From assembly GCA_002163975.1 (NCBI GenBank), contig CP019636.1, positions 5,521,501-5,585,500 on the forward strand: DNA of 64,000 nucleotides. Reading direction: 5' to 3'. Under the pieces are notes generated by a model. It worked only from the letters and a program-made list of their open reading frames with translations. It did no database searches and was not told the origin of the DNA. This document shows positions 7,354 through 16,099 of the stretch, one piece after another. How positions within the stretch are numbered: the stretch's first letter is position 1; the number at the start of each line of letters is the position of its first letter. Source of the stretch: Nostocales cyanobacterium HT-58-2 (GTDB lineage Bacteria > Cyanobacteriota > Cyanobacteriia > Cyanobacteriales > Nostocaceae). The position numbers were made by a program, and so were the translations under genes.

Positions 7354-8832
7354 ATGCCATCCTCTAACCTACTAGCCGTTTTTAACCCTTCAAATTACTG
7401 GCGAGGCGGTCATGTCACTGTGCCTTGGCAGCCGATTTATCAGCACTTTCAAATCCCACCAGAGGAACTTATCTTAAAATATGTGAGTGATTCCTCAGAT
7501 ACACCGTTATTAGCACAGATTGACCGGGTTGATCCAGAAGATCCATCTCGCGATACCCTAGTCTTTTCGCTTGCCGAGGCAATTCCATCTGGAGCGGAAG
7601 ATTATTCGATTCCCTCTGCTTTTGTGAAGGTTGACCGAGGCAATCTCATACCTCAAGAATTAGGAGAGCCATCCTTGGAGGTCGTCTACGGATTGGATGG
7701 GCAAGAGCGTGGAGTCAGATTAGTCAATAGCCGATTAATAGTCTGGTTTAATCTGGTTCCTGCACCAGAGAATGATGAGCGCAATTGGTTTGCTGGTTCA
7801 GCCACAAGCGTGCAGCTTGACCATCAGGAGATCCTCGATCAGTTCCAGGCTGCGATGGGTCACTGGATTAATCAAGACCCGGAAAAGCAGTGTATACAGG
7901 TGGATCAACTTCAGCTGAGACAACTTTCCTCTTCAATATCATCTTACTATCAAGTTAGTTTGTACGATCACTCTTCCCGACTCGTATCTTACTCCTGTGG
8001 TCCAGTGCGAGCCAGCATTACTATTGCCTCAGAACCCTTTGACTATAGTGATTTAGACCCCAACACGGGCAATAAACGTCATCTAGTATGCAAGCTGTAT
8101 CGCGTACTGAGCTTGTACGCCGATGCAGACTACTTGATAGAGGAGCTCTTCGTGAAAGGGAAGCCCAAACCAAACCAAGGTGGAACCTATGCCAGCACAG
8201 AGGCAGTCAACGTTGACTTTGCAGCTCGCTATTATGCCTACATGGATATGAGCCAGCAGCCATACATTTATCAAAATTCTAACCAGCCGAATTGGTTTGC
8301 TATGGGTTCTTCTTGGGACCCCTATGGTGGGTACGGATTTGCCGCAGATGTTCATGTCAATTCGTTTACGTACCCTCATGAGATGAATCACAAGCGTTTT
8401 TCCTGGCAGTTATCACCTGGTAAATCTGTTAAGTGCCTGCATTTATTTACGCGTTCTCCATACAAGGACTTCGATTCGCAGACAGGTAAACACTGGTATG
8501 AATTCATTTATAAGCCACTTAAGGCTGAAGTCTATCAAAAAGCCCAAAGACAGTTTAGTGAGTCATACAACAAACCTGCTGATATTTGGATTGAGTACCA
8601 AAAACAGTTGAGCAAGTCGCACAACAAGCTTGTTTCCACCTGGATTGACAGTCTTCCTACTGGAATGATTCAAATAGATTTCTCTGAGATTTTCCAGAAA
8701 AACCTAAATTTTCAACGAGAACTAGTGAATACTATCTTCAAAGCTCAAGAAGTAGCAAGCAAGTTGGGAACAGAAAGCCAAAACCAGTTTTGGGATAACT
8801 ATTTCCAGTTGATGCAAAGGTTAGTAAAGTAA
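7354..8832 (+). CDS. Unrecognised N-terminal region fused to a phasin-like C-terminal domain
   Basis: A 492-aa protein with GGAGG six bases before the ATG. Residues about 1-390 are rich in Tyr, Trp, Ser and short hydrophobic strands (NYWRGGHVTVPW, NWFAGSATSVQLDH, ARYYAYMDMSQQPYIYQ), suggesting a beta-rich fold; I do not recognise the family and no catalytic motif stands out. Residues about 393-492 are phasin-like and clearly paralogous to the 129-aa protein encoded at 9719-10108: AQRQFSES, STWIDSLPTG, FQKNLNFQRELV and QNQFWDNYFQL match its KRQFSET, YTWIDNLPGG, FQKALNFQRELV and QKQFWDNYFQI. The likely role is to bring the N-terminal region to the PHB granule surface. No signal peptide is visible. 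Confidence 0.75.
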   Translation: MPSSNLLAVFNPSNYWRGGHVTVPWQPIYQHFQIPPEELILKYVSDSSDTPLLAQIDRVDPEDPSRDTLVFSLAEAIPSGAEDYSIPSAFVKVDRGNLIPQELGEPSLEVVYGLDGQERGVRLVNSRLIVWFNLVPAPENDERNWFAGSATSVQLDHQEILDQFQAAMGHWINQDPEKQCIQVDQLQLRQLSSSISSYYQVSLYDHSSRLVSYSCGPVRASITIASEPFDYSDLDPNTGNKRHLVCKLYRVLSLYADADYLIEELFVKGKPKPNQGGTYASTEAVNVDFAARYYAYMDMSQQPYIYQNSNQPNWFAMGSSWDPYGGYGFAADVHVNSFTYPHEMNHKRFSWQLSPGKSVKCLHLFTRSPYKDFDSQTGKHWYEFIYKPLKAEVYQKAQRQFSESYNKPADIWIEYQKQLSKSHNKLVSTWIDSLPTGMIQIDFSEIFQKNLNFQRELVNTIFKAQEVASKLGTESQNQFWDNYFQLMQRLVK

Positions 8833-9446
8833 ACACAAATTCAAAAGCTCAGTTCTGTCTAAAAAAATCCCTAAGACGTGAGCACTGCCGAAAAGAAATC
8901 TGCTTTTTGCTATGTCCTAGAAACAAAGTCATTGACCCTAATTCTAGATGAGTTATTATCATCTTTAAGTGAACATCTATCAGCATTGATAAACATCTAT
9001 CAGTATTAATACTTTTCATAAATAATTATTATTTTTACATTTGAAACTTTCTTTAATTAAAGCTTCTTTCCCAAGTTAAACAGTTGTAAAAAATATTATT
9101 AATAAATGAACACACATTAATTAAAACCTTGCCATACTTCAGTAGCAATTTTATCCAAAACAAAAGCAATAAATATGCTGTACAAGCATGCCCTTTATAC
9201 TGATTTCACGTCTTATATCTTACTTTCGTGAATTTTTATTTCGTAAATCTTGTGGCTAATGTATGAGTTATAACAACTAACTTTGCCATCTTGTGTCACC
9301 ACTGCAACAGACATGGTAAAAGTAATGACTATTTTTAAAACGAAGGGAATAAAAATTTGTAAAAAGTAGGTTTAGAATTGTCTTATTTCTAGAATTATTA
9401 AGAATTTTACATCAATTTATTAATTAAGTTTGTTCATCTTTTTCTA

Positions 9447-9479
9447 AAGAGCTTTTTGGGATAAAAAGCTCTTGTTTTT
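9447..9479 (+). terminator. Strong intrinsic terminator with no gene immediately upstream
   Basis: AAGAGCTTTTT (9447-9457) and AAAAAGCTCTT (9463-9473) form a perfect 11-bp stem with a GGGAT loop, then GTTTTT. The nearest upstream gene on this strand stops more than 600 bases away. Confidence 0.8.
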
Positions 9480-9610
9480 CATTTTAAATGATTGACATTT
9501 TAAATGTATTGATGATCGCTTAACATTTTTTAGAGTTTTTCTTAGAAAAATGTTGAATAATTAGGTGATATTTTAATGATTTAACTGTAACTGGATATCG
9601 ATCCCCGGAT

Positions 9611-9676
9611 TATAATGTATGACAACAATCAACTACGATTAACTAGGAAGTGGTATATCATTCCGCCCCACTTCCT
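9611..9676 (+). promoter_or_regulatory. Candidate promoter and leader hairpin of the second phasin-like gene
   Basis: TATAAT at 9611-9616 is a consensus -10 box; no good -35 is visible at 17 bases, and TGTAAC at 9586-9591 is the nearest. Downstream, AGGAAGTGG (9645-9653) pairs with CCACTTCCT (9668-9676), giving a 9-bp hairpin in the leader before the ATG at 9719. Confidence 0.4.
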
Positions 9677-9718
9677 CTTCACCTATAAAAGGGTGGAGAA
9701 TACAGCGGTCAAAATTCT

Positions 9719-10108
9719 ATGGAAGCACGTACTAACGCTACCGATACTTCTACTAAGACTGGTTCTTCTGCAGATTCTTTTGAAGATTCCAAGAGACAGT
9801 TTAGTGAAACCCAGAAAAAGCTTGCTGATGTCTGGGATGAGTCCCAAAAGCAGTTGAGCGACTCGCAGAAAAAGCTTGTTTACACCTGGATTGACAACCT
9901 TCCTGGTGGAGCGATTCAAGTAAATTTATCTGATACTTTTCAAAAAGCTCTAAATTTTCAACGAGAGCTTGTGAGTACGGCCCTTCATAGCCAGCAAGTA
10001 GTCATGCAGTTGGCAATGGAAACCCAAAAGCAGTTTTGGGATAACTATTTTCAAATATCTCAGAAGACAGCAGATCAGACACCAAGTACAACAAGAACTA
10101 GTTGGTAA
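9719..10108 (+). CDS. Phasin-like PHB granule-associated protein
   Basis: A 129-aa, highly polar helical protein. Residues 18-60 contain two similar segments of the form QFSETQKKLADVW and QLSDSQKKLVYTWI, consistent with an amphipathic coiled coil; NLPGG breaks the helix, and FQKALNFQRELV and QKQFWDNYFQIS follow. It is nearly collinear with the C-terminal 100 residues of the 492-aa protein upstream, so one probably arose from the other by duplication. It is likely to coat or organise PHB granules. The first ATG is used; no close Shine-Dalgarno sequence is seen (GGTGGAGAA is more than 20 bases upstream), so the start is less certain. Confidence 0.7.
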   Translation: MEARTNATDTSTKTGSSADSFEDSKRQFSETQKKLADVWDESQKQLSDSQKKLVYTWIDNLPGGAIQVNLSDTFQKALNFQRELVSTALHSQQVVMQLAMETQKQFWDNYFQISQKTADQTPSTTRTSW

Positions 10109-10112
10109 GCTT

Positions 10113-10242
10113 TATAGCAGTTCTCAATTGAATGCGGAACAATCTGTTTTTTGTGGGATGGGCGTCTCGCCCGTCCTAAATTCTGGTGGGTATTTTACCC
10201 ACCCCACAAGAATTGTATTTAACACAACTGAGAATCGCTGTA
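10113..10242. repeat. MITE-like palindromic repeat, copy 1
   Basis: The imperfect terminal inverted repeats are TATAGCAGTTCTCAATTG (10113 on) and CAACTGAGAATCGCTGTA (10225-10242). The interior has two more inverted repeats, GGGCGTCTCGCCC and GTGGGTATTTTACCCAC. The ends match those of the element at 36104-36206. There is no coding capacity. Confidence 0.65.
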
Positions 10243-10246
10243 AAAA

Positions 10247-10281
10247 TAGCCTTCAGAGCTGCCGAAAGCTTCTGAAGGCTA
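10247..10281. other. Hairpin between the phasin-like gene and the methyltransferase
   Basis: TAGCCTTCAGA (10247-10257) pairs with TCTGAAGGCTA (10271-10281). No T-run follows on the plus strand (ACTACAAG), so it may be a poor terminator or a processing site 17 bases before the methyltransferase start. Confidence 0.5.
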
Positions 10282-10298
10282 CTACAAGAAATTAACAG

Positions 10299-11114
10299 AT
10301 GGCGAGCAGCATGCAATTTACTGGAGTACCACGCACATTGCTAATTCCTCTGAGAGCCAGAGCTGAGGAACACGCTCGTGCCAATGCCCTATTTCGAGAT
10401 CCTCAAGCACTGGATTGGTTTCAATCTGTGCTATGGGATGCTGAGTTGGAAAATTGGTATGACTGGAGATACCAAGTATGCATTAGTGTGCGTACAAAGC
10501 TATTAGACAACATTACGGCACAGCACATTGCCATCCACCCTAATTCCCTAGTCGTAGAACTGGGAGCGGGTTTGTCTTCCCGCTATTATCGCGTCGGAGA
10601 AGGAAAAACTCAGTGGATTGAGCTAGACTTGCCGGAAGTTATGGATATCCGCCTAACTCTTGACACTCAAACGAGCGAGCATCGATTTTTGGCAACTTCA
10701 GTCCTAGATTGGGCTTGGATGGATGCAATTCCAGCCATTCCGTCCGAAAGTATTTTGTTCATTGCCGAGGGCTTATTTTACTACTTTGAGCACTCGGAAG
10801 TTAAGCAGTTAGTGCAGCGTCTGCGGAAACGCTTTGAGGATGCAACATTGGCTTTGGATGTGGGGGGAATAGGTTTTAAACAGTTCAATGGACACAAAGC
10901 CGCTAATGTTGGAGCCCCAATGAAGTGGTTTGTCGAGGACGAAAGGGATGTGGCGGCTTTGGGATTATCTTTGGTGAAGGTTTTGCCTCTATTGAACTGC
11001 TACACAGAACGCTGGGGCTTGATTCCTACACTATATTGGTGGCTGCCGTTTTGGGGATTGTTTCTGCGTAATTTCTGCTTGATTTTGGAAACAAGGTTAA
11101 ATCCTGTGAATTGA
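10299..11114 (+). CDS. TcmP/LCM-family S-adenosylmethionine-dependent methyltransferase
   Basis: A 271-aa protein of the leucine-carboxyl-methyltransferase/TcmP fold. VVELGAGLSSRYYR (about residues 84-97) is the SAM-binding motif I with the ARG/LSSR variant typical of this family, IELDLPEVMDIR is the acidic motif II, and FIAEGLFYYF is the motif seen in Ppm/Tcmp O-methyltransferases. The family methylates carboxyl or hydroxyl groups of small molecules or, in eukaryotes, a protein C-terminus. It is in the same orientation as the phasin-like gene before it and the patatin-like gene 106 bases after it, but its substrate and link to PHB are unknown. Confidence 0.8.
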   Translation: MASSMQFTGVPRTLLIPLRARAEEHARANALFRDPQALDWFQSVLWDAELENWYDWRYQVCISVRTKLLDNITAQHIAIHPNSLVVELGAGLSSRYYRVGEGKTQWIELDLPEVMDIRLTLDTQTSEHRFLATSVLDWAWMDAIPAIPSESILFIAEGLFYYFEHSEVKQLVQRLRKRFEDATLALDVGGIGFKQFNGHKAANVGAPMKWFVEDERDVAALGLSLVKVLPLLNCYTERWGLIPTLYWWLPFWGLFLRNFCLILETRLNPVN

Positions 11115-11220
11115 ATATTGAACAACACTCTAGTGCTTGACCTTTTGCATCCCTACTTTTGCTTTAGTAGAGCAGTTTCATTCTCCATAAAAAATACTAA
11201 AGGAATACTAGAGGTGAATT

Positions 11221-12285
11221 ATGGACGAACGCAAAAAGATTGCGATCGCCTGCCAAGGAGGCGGTAGCCATACTGCCTTCACTGCCGGAGTTCTCAAAAG
11301 ACTCTTGGAACAGCGCGTAGATGAGCATTACAACATTGTGGGACTCAGCGGCACCTCTGGCGGTGCAATCTGTGCCACTACTGTCTGGTATGGCTTATTA
11401 AAAAAAGCTCAAGGAACTGTAAAGGAGCCTTACCACTGGCTAGTCAACTTCTGGGAGGACAATGCCGCCAAGCTTCCCTGGGAAGAATATCTTAACTTGC
11501 TGACCGTTTGCTCAGCTCGCTTCCAAGACAACGGCATGATGCCTGCTGTGGCACCGAACCCTTATGCAACGCAATGGCTCACTTCCTGGTTGGAAACGCT
11601 CTCTCCCCGCAAAGAATACCTAGACCTTAGAATGATATTAGAAAACCACATCAACTTTGCGGAATTTGAGCAACTGGTCGTCCCTTCAAGTCCTCGGTTA
11701 TTACTAGGGGCAGTTGAGGTTCTTTCTGGAGAATTCAAAGCCTTCGACTCCTACAAGAGAGAAATTACAGTAGAAGCTATAATGGCTTCTGCAGGCATTC
11801 CCACTATCTTCAAAGCTATTAGAATTAACGATGAAGTTTATTGGGACGGCTTATTTTCGGAAAATCCTCCCGTTAAAGCATTCGTTACACAAACTGAAAT
11901 TGCACGGCGACCTGACGAGATCTGGATTATCCAAATCAATCCAAAAACCTGTGACGAAGAACCATCAACTGCCGAATCCATTGTTGATCGTCGTAATGAA
12001 TTAACAGGCAACCTCTCCCTCTTTCAAGAAGTCCGGTTTATACAATCTGTCAACGAGTGGATTGACCAAGGATATTTAAATCCCAAATACGATGGACAGT
12101 TTAAGACGATTAATGTCCGTTGGATTAGCATGGAGAACCAATTCGCTAACAGTTTGGACTATGCATCTAAGCTAGACCGCTCTCAAGAGTTTATTATGCA
12201 ACTTATGGAGCATGGAAGACTCCAAACAGATGCATTTTTGTACTGTCTTGAACGCGCACCTGCTCTTGTTTCAAGGGCAATTTAG
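11221..12285 (+). CDS. Patatin-like phospholipase / lipid hydrolase
   Basis: A 354-aa patatin-fold hydrolase. The oxyanion glycines are in CQGGGSHTAF (residues 10-19), the nucleophile is in GTSGG (about 44-48) and the Asp of the catalytic dyad is in YWDGLFSENPP (about residue 212). AGAGGTG is four bases before the ATG. Patatin-like enzymes cleave acyl esters of lipids. Since PHB granules are bounded by proteins and sometimes lipids, and since some PHB-cycling bacteria carry patatin-domain granule proteins, a role in granule turnover is plausible. It is convergent with the RHH gene. Confidence 0.85.
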   Translation: MDERKKIAIACQGGGSHTAFTAGVLKRLLEQRVDEHYNIVGLSGTSGGAICATTVWYGLLKKAQGTVKEPYHWLVNFWEDNAAKLPWEEYLNLLTVCSARFQDNGMMPAVAPNPYATQWLTSWLETLSPRKEYLDLRMILENHINFAEFEQLVVPSSPRLLLGAVEVLSGEFKAFDSYKREITVEAIMASAGIPTIFKAIRINDEVYWDGLFSENPPVKAFVTQTEIARRPDEIWIIQINPKTCDEEPSTAESIVDRRNELTGNLSLFQEVRFIQSVNEWIDQGYLNPKYDGQFKTINVRWISMENQFANSLDYASKLDRSQEFIMQLMEHGRLQTDAFLYCLERAPALVSRAI

Positions 12286-12439
12286 CAAGGTGTATGTTTC
12301 CTCGACTCATCTGCCAGTGGCACAGTCTTCATTTTGACTCCTGGTAACTGACGCCTTTGTTCTTCTTGGTCAATTCTTCTTGTGGTAGATCTTCTTGTGG
12401 TAGATGTTATCCCTGACCAAAGGTTCTATTGTTTAGCCT

Positions 12440-12976
12440 TTAACTGTCACTTTCCGCAGAAAAAATCTGCCTGTTGCTTGGAAGCCTTTTAAGCTCGGGG
12501 TTTGAGTTTGTTACACGATAATTAATTTCATTATCGATGGAACTAGTGCGAGTCTTTTCAGGTAAGGATTTTAGATTTTGCTCTGAGGAGAGTAACACAA
12601 GAGGGTTAGCCCCAAACCATATGTTAGTGAACTTCTTCATATATGAAAAATAATCGAACCACCAATCTATGTACTCCCGTATAGGAGGTTCTAGATTATT
12701 GGGGTACTGTTGGGGCTCATTATTGATGGACTCATTATCACGTTGTGTATCCAGTGCTTTGATTGGCTGCTCATCAAGCTGTTCATCAATTTCCAGAGTA
12801 CTTGTACAGCTAGACTCGTGTTGCTCTAAAAATTGGGCGATCGCGTCCAAAATCACTTGAGAACGGTTCGGATTTTTTCCAACTCGTCGAGCTGGGTACA
12901 GTTTCTGTGCCAGTCCATCAACGCGCTTCAGTGTCTCAGGTGGGATGCGGATAGATACCAGAGGGGAATTTGCCAT
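12440..12976 (-). CDS. Ribbon-helix-helix (CopG-like) DNA-binding protein with long C-terminal tail
   Basis: A 178-aa protein. Residues 5-50 fit a ribbon-helix-helix fold: beta strand LVSIRIPPETLKRVD, then helices ending in NRSQVILDAIAQFLEQ. The remaining 120 residues are polar and low in predicted structure, apart from an aromatic stretch (YIDWWFDYFSYMKKFTNIWFG), and I do not recognise them. The aromatic stretch could be a granule-binding or protein-interaction segment. It lies between the plus-strand phasin/patatin group and the minus-strand phaC-phaE genes, so a regulatory role in PHB metabolism is reasonable but unproven. RHH antitoxins are the alternative; no toxin gene is next to it. 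Confidence 0.65.
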   Translation of the reverse strand: MANSPLVSIRIPPETLKRVDGLAQKLYPARRVGKNPNRSQVILDAIAQFLEQHESSCTSTLEIDEQLDEQPIKALDTQRDNESINNEPQQYPNNLEPPIREYIDWWFDYFSYMKKFTNIWFGANPLVLLSSEQNLKSLPEKTRTSSIDNEINYRVTNSNPELKRLPSNRQIFSAESDS

Positions 12977-13498
12977 TTCTGTTAACTCTCAACTCATGCG
13001 TTTGGATGTTGTATCTCACAGGTTGATGGGGGACTCAAAAGACAACCAGTAAGTCATTCATCCATTAATGCAAAATTTGTTTCCAACAGTAACCCATTAA
13101 AACAAACTGGGCTTGTTGGTTGTATCGGTGGTTAGTCAATTTAAATTACAATTTAATTTTAGACTTTTAACACAGCTGTGTTGCAACAACTTACTCTGAG
13201 CATGAAAACCTTGTTGAAAACATTCATAAAAGGTTAACTTCATGTGCTTTTTGTCAATCAGCTAATCTACTAAAATAATTTTGGCTATAAAAATGACGAT
13301 TAGATAATTAAGTTAATCTACCAAAGTATCTCTTGTTATAAAAATGACAATTATGTTATAGGAAGAGGGGAGGAGACAAAGAAGCAATACTCGCTTGTCT
13401 CCTCCCCTTTTTATAGACTCAGAATCACTACAACAAGATGTCAAAAAGTTAATAAAATTAATTCGGCAGAAAAATTTTTGAGAACTCAGCTCAATAGT
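12977..13498. other. 522-bp gap with a terminator and short repeats
   Basis: No gene is seen. The sequence TATAAAAATGAC occurs twice (about 13285 and 13337) next to AATTA-rich DNA, and a strong terminator lies at 13367-13412. The left part would hold the promoter of the RHH gene. Confidence 0.5.
13367..13412. terminator. Terminator downstream of phaC
   Basis: GGGGAGGAGACAA (13367-13379) and TTGTCTCCTCCCC (13395-13407) form a perfect 13-bp stem. A T-run (TTTTTAT) follows on the plus strand; on the minus strand, where phaC ends 90 bases earlier, CTCTTCC follows, so it works best for plus-strand transcripts but is likely to stop both. Confidence 0.75.
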
Positions 13499-14599
13499 CT
13501 ATAACTCAGCACGTGCCTTTAGCCAATCTACAATCACGGGTGGTAAATCCTTTTGCACCTTACCACTGACATACATACCAATATGTCCCACTGGGAAAGA
13601 CCGCACCGTATAATCTTGTGTACCAACATACTTCTCTAAAGCCATAGAAGACACAGGGGGTACCAAGTGATCCTTTTCGGCATAGAGATTTAGCACAGGC
13701 ATGGAAATATTATCTAAATTGACCAAAGCGTCTCCAATCATCAGCTCACCCTTGATCATCTTGTTTTGCTGATATAAATCCTTCATGTACTGTCGGTAAG
13801 CTTCCCCTACCTGATCTGGGCTGTCAAAGATCCACTTTTCCATACGCAGAAAGTTCAGCAGCTTCTCTTCACTATGCATGATCTCTGGAAAATCCAGATA
13901 TTTCTGAATCCCCATCTGCCGAGGCTTGAGCATCAAAAACTCGAAGTTAAGATAATCACCAGGGATATTACCCAAAGCATCCACCATCAAATCAATATCT
14001 AAAGCCTCTGGTCCCAGCGTACAGCCACCCCACACATTCAAGAGCGAATCCGGGCGATGAAAATCGACCGGAGTCACCATCGTGATCAAGTTCTTAACCT
14101 TTTGTGGATAGATGGCACTATAGCTGAGGCTAAATGTCCCACCCTGACAAATCCCTAACAGGTTAATTTTGTCTAAACCGTGCTTTGTCTTGATAAAATC
14201 AACACAGTTATTGATATAGCCGTTAATGTAGTCATCAAGGGTCAACCAACGATCAGCACGGGTGGGATAACCCCAATCAATCAGATAGATATCTAAACCC
14301 AGTTTCAGTAAATTAGCAACCAACGATCGATCTTCTTGTAAATCAACCATGAAGGGACGGTTGACCAAGGCATAGACGATGAGGAGAGGAATGTTCAATG
14401 GCTGCTCTACCTTCGGCTGAAAGCGGTACAGGGTCATCTTGTCCTCACAATAGACCACCTCGCGAGGGGTAGGACCAATTTCAATATGTTCCTCCCGCAG
14501 GCGGCTCAAATTCTCAATCCCTTTGAGCACCTTTTTGGTTAACTCTGTATACTCATCGCTAAGGTCCCCAAGACTTGTTTGCATCAAAAAAGGCTGCAT
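13499..14599 (-). CDS. phaC: Class III PHA synthase catalytic subunit
   Basis: A 366-aa alpha/beta hydrolase-fold polymerase, the usual length for class III PhaC. The lipase-like box GICQGG holds the nucleophile Cys151; Asp310 (AEKDHLVPP) and His339 (VGHIGMY) complete the triad. It transfers the 3-hydroxybutyryl unit of CoA thioesters onto the growing PHB chain at the granule surface, and needs PhaE. It begins 32 bases after the phaE stop, forming a phaE-phaC operon on the minus strand. The first ATG is used (MQPFLMQTSLG). Confidence 0.95.
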   Translation of the reverse strand: MQPFLMQTSLGDLSDEYTELTKKVLKGIENLSRLREEHIEIGPTPREVVYCEDKMTLYRFQPKVEQPLNIPLLIVYALVNRPFMVDLQEDRSLVANLLKLGLDIYLIDWGYPTRADRWLTLDDYINGYINNCVDFIKTKHGLDKINLLGICQGGTFSLSYSAIYPQKVKNLITMVTPVDFHRPDSLLNVWGGCTLGPEALDIDLMVDALGNIPGDYLNFEFLMLKPRQMGIQKYLDFPEIMHSEEKLLNFLRMEKWIFDSPDQVGEAYRQYMKDLYQQNKMIKGELMIGDALVNLDNISMPVLNLYAEKDHLVPPVSSMALEKYVGTQDYTVRSFPVGHIGMYVSGKVQKDLPPVIVDWLKARAEL

Positions 14600-14631
14600 G
14601 ACTTTCTATTCCCTCACTACAAGTATTAAAC

Positions 14632-15687
14632 TTAATTACCTTTTGACCATTGCCCTTTGTATGTAGGCGGCTCATCTTGATCTGGCGAGGTTGTTTGCGC
14701 CTGAGCTTCGTATTTGGCTAGGGTTTTTTTCAGGTTCTTAACCTCTTTGCGTAGCTCATAGATACTCTTGTGAACCTCGTCCACTTCGGTACGTACGGGC
14801 ATATTCAGCATTTTCATCCACATTTCTGTGAGTTCTTGCTGATCGAGTTTGTATTTATTGAGGGCATTCAAGAACAAACCCCGAATCTTGAGGTTGTCTT
14901 CAGAACAAAATGCCTTCTCAAATACTTCATCAGCAACCCGACCCCAAAGTTGTTGAAACTGCCTCCAGTCTTTAATCTTTTCGCCCCTTTCTGCCCGCGA
15001 GATGAGCTCTCGTATCAGTTCTTGAAAGGATTGCGCCTGGATCTCAGCCAGTAAAATCTGATAATCAATACTTGCGCGGTAGAGTTTTGTCCAGCCATCA
15101 AATGCTCCCATTAATTTGCCGTTAAATTCACGGCTGGGTCCCAACCAGGGAATTTGCATTAAACTACCAAAGTTCTCTTCATAGAGTAAGTTCCAGTAGA
15201 AGTTGTTTAACTCAATCCAAGGCTGGCTAGTGCCAGTGACTGCTGCCTGACTCAACGGTCCAATAGATGCCCCCAAGGCGTTAGCCCACAGTTGGCTAAA
15301 CTTCTGTATCTCTTTGATGTAGAGTTGCCACAACTCTGCTGCATTTTGACTGATTTTGACGGTTCCTGTCGAAAAATCCTCAACCTGAGTGCGCAGTTGC
15401 TCAGTATAGTCCTTTAGAGAAGATTGCCAGTCTTCCCCTGATTCAACTTTTGGATAAATATCTTGCCAAGTATTAAATGAGAATGTGAGTAAGCGGAGCA
15501 GCAATTGCTGATTCTCTACAAACCGCTCAGTAATAGACTCAACTCCTGGTTTTGTATCTGCGATAGGATTGTGAGCTGCTAACCCCATTAACTCAAACCA
15601 GCTTTTCCACGCCTGGATACCAACCTCAGTCCAAGTTTTCATGAGTTGATCCGCCATTCCACTCCAGGAATTCGTTTCTTTTTCCAT
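14632..15687 (-). CDS. phaE: Class III PHA synthase subunit PhaE
   Basis: The start is placed at the ATG at 15687 because AAGGA lies just upstream in the leader AAAGGAACGACAA; the longer frame from 15750 has no such signal. The 351-aa product has the PhaE pattern: an N-terminal Trp-rich helix (MADQLMKTWTEVG), a central region with NFYWNLLYE, and a C-terminal coiled coil (VHKSIYELRKEVKNLKK) followed by a disordered tail. PhaE forms the active synthase with PhaC and is required for polymerisation. It lies directly upstream of phaC. Its promoter is in the 412-bp gap to phaB2. Confidence 0.9.
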   Translation of the reverse strand: MEKETNSWSGMADQLMKTWTEVGIQAWKSWFELMGLAAHNPIADTKPGVESITERFVENQQLLLRLLTFSFNTWQDIYPKVESGEDWQSSLKDYTEQLRTQVEDFSTGTVKISQNAAELWQLYIKEIQKFSQLWANALGASIGPLSQAAVTGTSQPWIELNNFYWNLLYEENFGSLMQIPWLGPSREFNGKLMGAFDGWTKLYRASIDYQILLAEIQAQSFQELIRELISRAERGEKIKDWRQFQQLWGRVADEVFEKAFCSEDNLKIRGLFLNALNKYKLDQQELTEMWMKMLNMPVRTEVDEVHKSIYELRKEVKNLKKTLAKYEAQAQTTSPDQDEPPTYKGQWSKGN

Positions 15688-16099
15688 TTGTCGTTCCTTT
15701 ATTGAGAATTTGATGAGAATCCCTTTTTTAAGGGTGGTTGGGGGAAACAACCCCTCAACGATACACGAGCGAAAATCTTAACTTTTCACTGAATCTGGAA
15801 AATTTCAAAAACCCTCAAAAACCCTCAAAAACACACAGTCTTATAAGGTAAAGGTGTGAAATTAGGAGTGTCGGTAAATAGAGGGTAAGGGTGTAAGAAA
15901 ATCAATCAAAAATCATTTCAGGAATACCCAAAACCATAAGCTGTGAAAAGTCAGGCGAAATCCCTTTTGCTCCCTTCTAAATAGTTCCTAACCTAAAACA
16001 AAAAGGTTCCTTGCCTTTGCACTAGTGTAGGATGGCAGAGGTAAATCAACAACTGACAAAATAACTGACAAAAGGTGAAAAGCTAGGTTTTCAGGGACA
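15688..16099. other. 412-bp gap upstream of phaE
   Basis: No gene is seen. It contains an AAAACCCTCA short tandem repeat (about 15807-15832, nearly three copies) and must hold the phaE-phaC promoter and the 3' end of the phaA2-phaB2 transcript. No clear terminator was found. Confidence 0.45.

Larger units (their letters stand above)
8833..9718. other. 886-bp AT-rich gap between the two phasin-like genes
   Basis: No open reading frame here looks real. The region contains a short direct repeat (AACATCTATCAG near 8970 and 8992), an orphan plus-strand terminator at 9447-9479, a TATAAT box at 9611-9616 and an inverted repeat at 9645-9676 in the presumed leader of the next gene. A small RNA ending at the terminator is possible. 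Confidence 0.5.

Noticed and set aside
9615..9919. Frames on both strands around the second phasin-like start
   Set aside because: Overlap the phasin-like gene in other frames and do not resemble any protein.
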